A DNA stretch of 64,000 bases from Aralia elata (taxonomy: Eukaryota; Streptophyta; Magnoliopsida; Apiales; Araliaceae), in NCBI GenBank assembly GCA_034770075.1, contig CM068379.1, positions 20,831,506 to 20,895,505 of the forward strand, written 5' to 3'. Made by a program: the position numbers and the translations under genes. Every line of letters starts with the position of its first letter. Positions within the stretch are counted from its first letter, which is position 1. Of the stretch, positions 58,267 to 64,000 are shown in pieces. The notes under the pieces are model-generated. The model saw nothing but the letters and a program-made list of their open reading frames with translations. It was not told the origin of the DNA and ran no database searches.

Positions 58267-61200
58267 ATGGACCTCAATGCAGACTGTAGTTGGATGAGAC
58301 GACGAAAGTCAAGTGCCCAGATTGGTGCTACAGCTGAATTTAGAACTGGTTGCAAGGTGTTTCTCGATTATGCGTATAGTCACCCAGAATGTTTGAATGG
58401 TCAGAACAAGATAAGATGCCTTTGTTTGAAGTGTAAGAATGTAAATTATATGGACAGAGACATGGTAAACTATCATTTACTTGTTTCTGGGTTCATGAAA
58501 AATTACGAAGAATGTTGGTGGGCACATGGGCAGAGAAGAGATAGTGTCAGCGCACACGTACATAATCCAGACAGCGGTACCCATCGTATGAATGACATGG
58601 TTCATGATATTGCAGGGCCGGATTTTGATTGGGAACAAGGCAGAGAGCAACCTATGAATTCTGATGCCAAAGCGTTTTTTAAGTTGTTAGACGAGGGTAG
58701 CAAACCATTGTGGCATGGTTGCACCAAGCACACTACATTGTCTGCAGTGGCGACATTACTGAACATTAAGGTTGATCATAACATGAGCCACGAGTGTTTT
58801 GAGTCGCTCTTGAAGGCCATTAAGAGTATGTTGCCTGAGGGTGAAAAAATGCCCGAGAACTACTACTATTGTAAGAAAATGGTGAAAAAGTTGGGTCTTG
58901 GATACCAAAAGATCGATGCATGTCCGAACGATTGCATGTTGTTTTTTAAAGAAAATGAACAGAAGACAAGGTGCACGTTTTGTAGTCATGATCGGTTCAA
59001 GCCTAATAAAGAGTGTCTGACTACGAAAAAGACAAATATACCTTATAAGATTTTAAGGTATTTTCCAATTACACATCGGCTCAAACGATTGTACATGTCT
59101 TCAAGGACAGCTGAGTATATGAATTGGCATGCGAAATCTCCAGCTAAAGATGGAAAACTTAGCCATCCCGCAGACGGACAGGCTTGGAAAGATTTCAACT
59201 TAGCACATCCTGGGTTTGCATTAGAACCTAGAAATGTGAGGCTTGGACTGTCCACTGATGGTTTCAACCCTTTCGGCCACTCAGCTGTTCCGTACTCCTG
59301 TTGGCCTGTGATTGTTACTCCATACAACTTGCCTCCTTGGATGTGCATGAAACAACCATACTTATTTCTTTCACTCGTGATTCCTGGTCCGAAGAGTCCG
59401 GGAAAGAACCTAGATGTTTACTTGAGACCTCTTATAGACGAGTTGAAGGTATTGTGGGAGGATGGCGTACAGACTTGGGATGTTTCCACAAAAACAAATT
59501 TCAACCTTCGGGCAGCGGTTATGTGGACTATAAGTGACTTCCCTGCTTATGGTATGTTAGCTGGATAGAGTACACACGGGAAGTTGGCTTGTCCATATTG
59601 TATGGAGCACACAAAGTCTTTCAATCTATCAAAAGGTCGAAAGCCTTGCTGGTTTGACTGTCATCGTCGTTTCTTGCCGGTAAATCACCCGTTTCGAAGA
59701 AATAGAGAACACTTCAGGAAAGGGAAAGTGGAAAATGATATGCCTGCACCGCGATTGTCGGGGATGGAGATGCGTAACCGAGTGATGAGATTGCCGGATA
59801 TCCCATTCGGTAAGATTGTTGCCTCAAACATAATCAATGGGTTTGGCGAGTCGCATAATTGGGTTCGAAGAAGCATCTTTTGGGAATTGCCTTATTGGTC
59901 TACAAATTTGATTCGTCATAATCTAGATGTGATGCATATTGAGAAGAATGTCTTCGACAATGTGTTTAACACCGTAATGGGTGTTACAGGCAAGACGAAG
60001 GATAATGATAAGGCACGGTTGGACATGAAAGATATTTGTAAGCGTCCTGGATTAGAACTTTATGAATCTTCTAATGGTAAGATGGTCAAACCGCATGCAA
60101 GGTACACATTGACCAAAAAACAGGTTGAAGATGTGTGCACATGGATTAAGTCTCTGAAACTACCAGACGGATATGCGTCAAACATTGCAAGGTGTGTTAC
60201 AGGTGGGAAATTGCAAGGGATGAAGAGTCATGATTGTCATGTGTTCATGGAGAGACTCATGCCTATAGCATTTCGGGACTTGCTTGATAAACCAATATGG
60301 GATGCTTTGACTGATCTTAGTCGTTTCTTTAGAGACATATGTTCAAAAACGATAAATGAAAAGGACATGTCTGTACTTGAGCAGAACATTATTGAGATCA
60401 CGTGTAAGCTTGAAAAAATATTTCCACCTGGTTTTTTTGACTCCATGGAGCATTTGCAAATCCATCTACCCTATGAAGCTCGTGTTGGTGGTCCAGTTCA
60501 ATATAGATGGATGTACCCTTTCGAGAGGGTGATGGGAAACCTTAAGAGGAAGGTGAAGAATAGAGCTTACGTCGAGGGGTCGATATGTGAGGCTTACAGT
60601 TTCGATGAGATATCAACTTTTGTCTCCGACTATTTTCCCGACGAAGTCTTGACGAAGGCCAATCGAGTCTCGAGACATGATGATGGGGGAAATGTTGAAC
60701 TAAATGGTCGACTGTCTGTATTTGGTCCACCGGGTCGCGCTTATGGAAAAGGGAAGCGCATATTCCTCCCTGAGCAAGAATTACATGCTGCACATACTTA
60801 CATTCTTCTCAACTGCGAGGAGATTGATGAATATGTGAGGTATTCCAGTAAAATTCATATTTACTTAACCTAAATCTTATCCTTCAACCTCATATTAATA
60901 TATGATAATGTTTATAATGTTTTATAGATCGTACGATGATGAGTTAAAAGCAAAGCAGCCGAACATCACTGATAAAGATATTCAAGTTAATCGTGATAAA
61001 ACATTTGCACTTTGGTTAAAAAATAAGGTAAGTTAAGTTAATTAAGCACGACATATGTTGTATTTATTTATGAATTCAAATAAATATATGTTCATTTGTG
61101 TAGGCTCTTAAGGAGGGAACGATTCCTCCAAATGTACAAGTCCTAGCTATTGGCCCAGACAGGGACCAAGTTAGCCGCAATGGTTACAAAATAAATGGCT

Positions 61201-61853
61201 GTGAATTTCATACAAAGACATATGCTCGCGATAAAAGAACAACAAACACTGGAGTGTGTGTTCGAGGAGATTGTTACAATGAGCTTGGTCGTGCCTTTTA
61301 TGGTGAATTGGAAGAAATCATCGAGTTGTCATACAAGGGTACTTATGGGGGTGATATTAACTTGTTCAAGTGTCGCTGGTTTGATTCAGAAAAAGGGATA
61401 CGTGTCGATCGACATGGGATTGTCGATATTGACGTCCATAGGTCCACGTACGTCAACACACCATTTGTGTTACCAACTCAAACAGTACAAGTGTACTACA
61501 CTCCTAGTCCTGTTAAGAAAAGGGATAGACCGCCTGCAGATTGGCAAGTTGTAATCCATACTCCCCCACGCAGTCGTACCCAACTAGTCGACGGGGAGTT
61601 ATACCAAGAGGAGATGATTCATAGACGTGAGGTGATAACTATGGAAGACAACAATGAATTAATCCAGTTAGAGGGTGGGGATGAACCAGATGAATTCGAC
61701 CCCGAGTCAATACTTGTGCCAGATCACAGTGATAATGAGGAGGAAGAGTTTTTGACTGACACTGACACTGACACTGAATCTGAAGAAGATGATGGTTATG
61801 AAACTCCAATACGTAACCAAAATGATTCTGACTCAGACAACGATTTTAATTAA
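58267..61853 (+). pseudogene. TNP2-type CACTA transposase (Transposase_21), one nonsense codon
   Basis: Three exons fit one frame: 58267-60839, 60928-61027 and 61104-61853 (introns GT…AG, phases consistent; 1140 codons). It starts with a transposase-associated domain (DCSWM, then FLDYAYSHP, CLCLKCKN; residues 7-70). The Transposase_21 core has LGLSTDGFNPFG near residue 331 and LDVMHIEKNVFDN near 554. A DUF4218-like part (YRWMYPFERVMGNLK) is followed, across the introns, by a DUF4216-like part (LFKCRWFD) and an acidic tail. A TAG at 59566-59568 replaces the usual Trp before STHGKLACPYCM. It cuts DNA at the CACTA ends; as it stands it would be truncated unless read through. Confidence 0.93.
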
Positions 61854-62019
61854 AATGTATGTTTAGGTTGACTTGTAAAATTAATATATACATTAATTTA
61901 TGTAGCTTTTATTTATAGTTGTCGTAGTTAACTATTTCATAAAATTTCATGTCATTTTAATTGTATATGTAAATCATATAACTCATTCATAATATCATCC
62001 TATAATTTTTTGTTTGCAG

Positions 62020-63593
62020 ATGTCTTCTGAGCCAGCGCAGCGAAAGCGCGGCTTGGGTCGGGGCCCTAATCATGTGCCGAAGGCCCCGACTAATCCGGAT
62101 GACCGGATTCTCATTCAGATTCGCCCTCCACCTGACAGCACGTACGTTTAACATCATTTCTTTTAATTTTTATATTTTCATTGTTCTACATCTATATATG
62201 TATTTAATTGTCGTTAATATTAAAATAAATTTATTGTAGTGATTTTCAAGACAGTAAGATTGTGAAGTGCATTTCACAATTATGCTTACAGAACTAGCCT
62301 ACGCCAGTGATTACGTGGGCGAGCACACCTATCGCCCACAAGGATGCAGTTTGGGCTGAATTTCAGGTATTTCTTTTTTAATTTAACTCAGATAATATAG
62401 TTAATGAAATAAAATTATTTAGCGTTGTTGTTACCAACTTATTTAGCGTTGTTGTTAGTTAATGGTATACTTATCGTGTTAATATTATTGTTGTTTTATG
62501 TGCAGAGGAGATATAGATGGGACGATGCGAGTGCATCAGTTATTCAGACGTTGTTCTGGCAGAAGTGTGCCGCCAGAACCAAAGATAATTTGAATAAGGA
62601 ACGTCAGAAAGCCCTGAACAATGCTGAGATCGACCATCCGGGTAAGGGTGAACAGTATATGCACGAACACAGCCCTTGGTGGTGCGCACAGGACACATGG
62701 GTTGCGATGTGTGATCAATGGAGGGCTGAGAGTTGGGTCAAGAGACGCAAAACTGCCGCCGCAAACAGAGCCTCAGGTGCACCTGAAGGCGACAAGGCGA
62801 AAGGGACATACAAGGGCGGCAGTATATCACAGTTGCAGCATATTACTGCCAGGGTAAGTATGACTATGAAGGTTGTTTATATTCAATGTTTGTAGAATAT
62901 TATATGTTTACAAGTTTAATATGAGAACTTGTTTTGTAGGAGGCTCAGTCTCAGGGTCAGCCTATCAATTGGCTGGATGTGTACGTGGCCACCCGCGATG
63001 GTCTGCCTGAGGCTGTCCAGATAGCGGTAATAAGTGTTTAGAACATTGATATGTTGTATATATAATTTTTACGACCTTTTGCTACCATTTTATATTTGTT
63101 TTTAACTATTTAATTGTTAACCTGCTGACAGGACACGTATAAGAGCTTAATGAACGAGCGTTATCCTGAGGGCACTCCGCGTCCGCCGATTGATCAAGAA
63201 TTGTGGGAGAGGGCGTCAGTCGTTAAGAAGAACTACGTCAAAGGCCAAGGACAACGACGACGCCCGACCATCAGTGGCACAGGCAGTTCTGCTACCCAGT
63301 CTACACAGTCATCAGGTAGTCCAGCCTACCATACCCCTGCTGACTGCGTGAGAGCGATTTGTCGAGATCGTGATCTTCTTCGTATACTGGGCGGGCATCT
63401 GCAGTCTCTAAGTCCTGATGAGTTAGCGGATGCAGTGGCGGCAGCAGCACAGCATCAGGATGGCGATGAGGTATACCAGTTTTTAGCTTGCTTTCACTTT
63501 GCTTTGCATAAGTAATACCTGTTTCAACACATGTAACATGTTGTATTCTTTTGTTAATTACAGGATCCTACTAACTTGGGCGATGATGCATGA
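62020..63593 (+). pseudogene. TNPA/Transposase_24-like accessory gene of CACTA B
   Basis: Six exons with matching phases: 62020-62141, 62240-62366, 62506-62853, 62940-63026, 63132-63470, 63564-63593 (TGA). ATG at 62020 directly follows TTTGCAG, so a 5' non-coding exon is likely. The N terminus is basic and Pro-rich; exon 3 contains FWQKCAARTKDNLNKERQ and WCAQDTWVAMCDQW; exon 5 has a Ser/Thr-rich linker, then a helical end with DRDLLRILGGHLQSL. This resembles the plant Transposase_24 family, thought to bind subterminal repeats. A TAG at 62295-62297 in exon 2 (after LCLQN) interrupts the frame, probably a former CAG. Exon borders are inferred from splice sites and frame, not from transcripts. 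Confidence 0.82.
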
Positions 63594-63910
63594 TCGAGGA
63601 CCTAGGCTTGTTTTCTACATATTTAAAGTTTTATGCTCTTAAATTCATTCTTTGGACTATTGTATGATACTTGAAGATGACATTTGTATATATTTCTTTA
63701 GTTCATATTGCTTTATTAATGTTTATAGTGTTGATGTATGGCATTGTGGATGGAAGGATGTTTATATATATTGTTGTGCATGCATATGCTGGGATATAAA
63801 TCATGGATGGATGTTTATATATACTGTTGTGTGTTGGGATATAAAACAGGTACAGTTTTTTTGGGAAATCCATAAAATACTGCAAAAAAAAAAATTTTAA
63901 AAATTAAACA
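63594..63910 (+). other. CACTA B 3' UTR region
   Basis: AT-rich with a local repeat of 'ggatggatgtttatatata' (63750-63825); A-rich run at 63884-63898; no further gene. Confidence 0.5.
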
Positions 63911-64000
63911 TCAGCGACCGCATGCGGTCGCTAATACATTTGTGCGGTCGCTGATATAAAGCCATTATTAGCGACCGATGCGGTCGCTAATACTGGTCGC
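63911..64000. repeat. CACTA B right subterminal repeats (truncated by window)
   Basis: Six or more GCGACCG/CGGTCGC motifs in 90 bp, as at 56051-56390 in both orientations; the end of the element should follow shortly. Confidence 0.88.

Larger units (their letters stand above)
56051..64000 (+). mobile_element. CACTA B: autonomous-type CACTA transposon (right end outside window)
   Basis: Left terminus CACTACAAGAAAATGG at 56051, preceded by AAC (56048-56050) as the presumed 3-bp TSD. Subterminal GCGACCG/CGGTCGC repeats follow, then a 5' region, a TNP2-type gene, a TNPA-type gene, and subterminal repeats again from 63911, still without a GTAGTG end at 64000. The two-gene layout and orientation match En/Spm. 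Each gene has one in-frame stop, so it looks recently inactivated, unless those are sequencing errors. Confidence 0.93.

Overview
This is nuclear DNA of a flowering plant, probably a eudicot. The evidence is spliced plant transposase genes, Ty1/copia and Ty3/gypsy (Tekay-type chromovirus) retrotransposons, CACTA, hAT, Mutator-like (MULE) and Helitron elements, a plant EAR-type C2H2 zinc-finger gene and a plastid-type peroxiredoxin copy. The DNA is very AT-rich. Only one ordinary host gene looks intact: the ZAT5-like zinc-finger gene at 49673-50641 (+). Almost everything else is mobile DNA, much of it nested. In many cases both ends and the target-site duplication (TSD) can be read directly, so insertion order follows from the sequence.

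Left half (1-29880). A BED-finger exon of a hAT transposase runs off the left edge (1-209). A 172-bp foldback MITE with a 9-bp TSD lies at 2500-2671. From 3213 to 29880 a putative plant transposon protein gene (Transposase_32-like, minus strand) is split by a 25.5-kb Copia element (3340-28837, TSD GCTCA). The Copia 5' LTR is split by Tekay element A (11308-27256, TSD ATCAA). The Tekay A 3' LTR is split by a non-autonomous CACTA element (12533-20530, TSD TAC). That CACTA carries captured exons resembling the RAD1 checkpoint clamp gene and an NT-C2-domain gene.

Middle (29881-49500). This holds a putative hAT-like MITE, a Helitron-like fragment, a Stowaway-type MITE (31726-31974), a 2-kb MULE (32426-34457, 9-bp TSD) containing a 231-bp mini-Helitron (32946-33176), and a second nested stack. 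In that stack a Pack-MULE carrying a peroxiredoxin-IIE-like pseudogene (34772-49165) was hit exactly at the putative ATG by a hAT element (35106-48201). The hAT intron was then hit by Tekay element B (35623-45518, TSD ATATT). Tekay B is nearly complete: one long polyprotein frame broken by only two nonsense codons.

Right part (49500-64000). The zinc-finger gene is followed by an LTR element without recognisable pol (51281 to at least 56050, minus strand). Its 5' LTR is interrupted by a large autonomous-type CACTA (56051 to beyond 64000). This CACTA carries a three-exon TNP2-type transposase (58267-61853, one nonsense codon) and a six-exon TNPA/Transposase_24-type gene (62020-63593, one in-frame stop). 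Dense GCGACCG-type subterminal repeats mark its left end and reappear at the window edge, suggesting its right terminus is just outside.

I found no CRISPR array, rRNA, convincing tRNA or viral gene. The strongest findings are the two fully resolved nested stacks and the captured host gene pieces (RAD1, NT-C2, PRX-IIE). Similarity statements are by eye; no alignment or database search was run.
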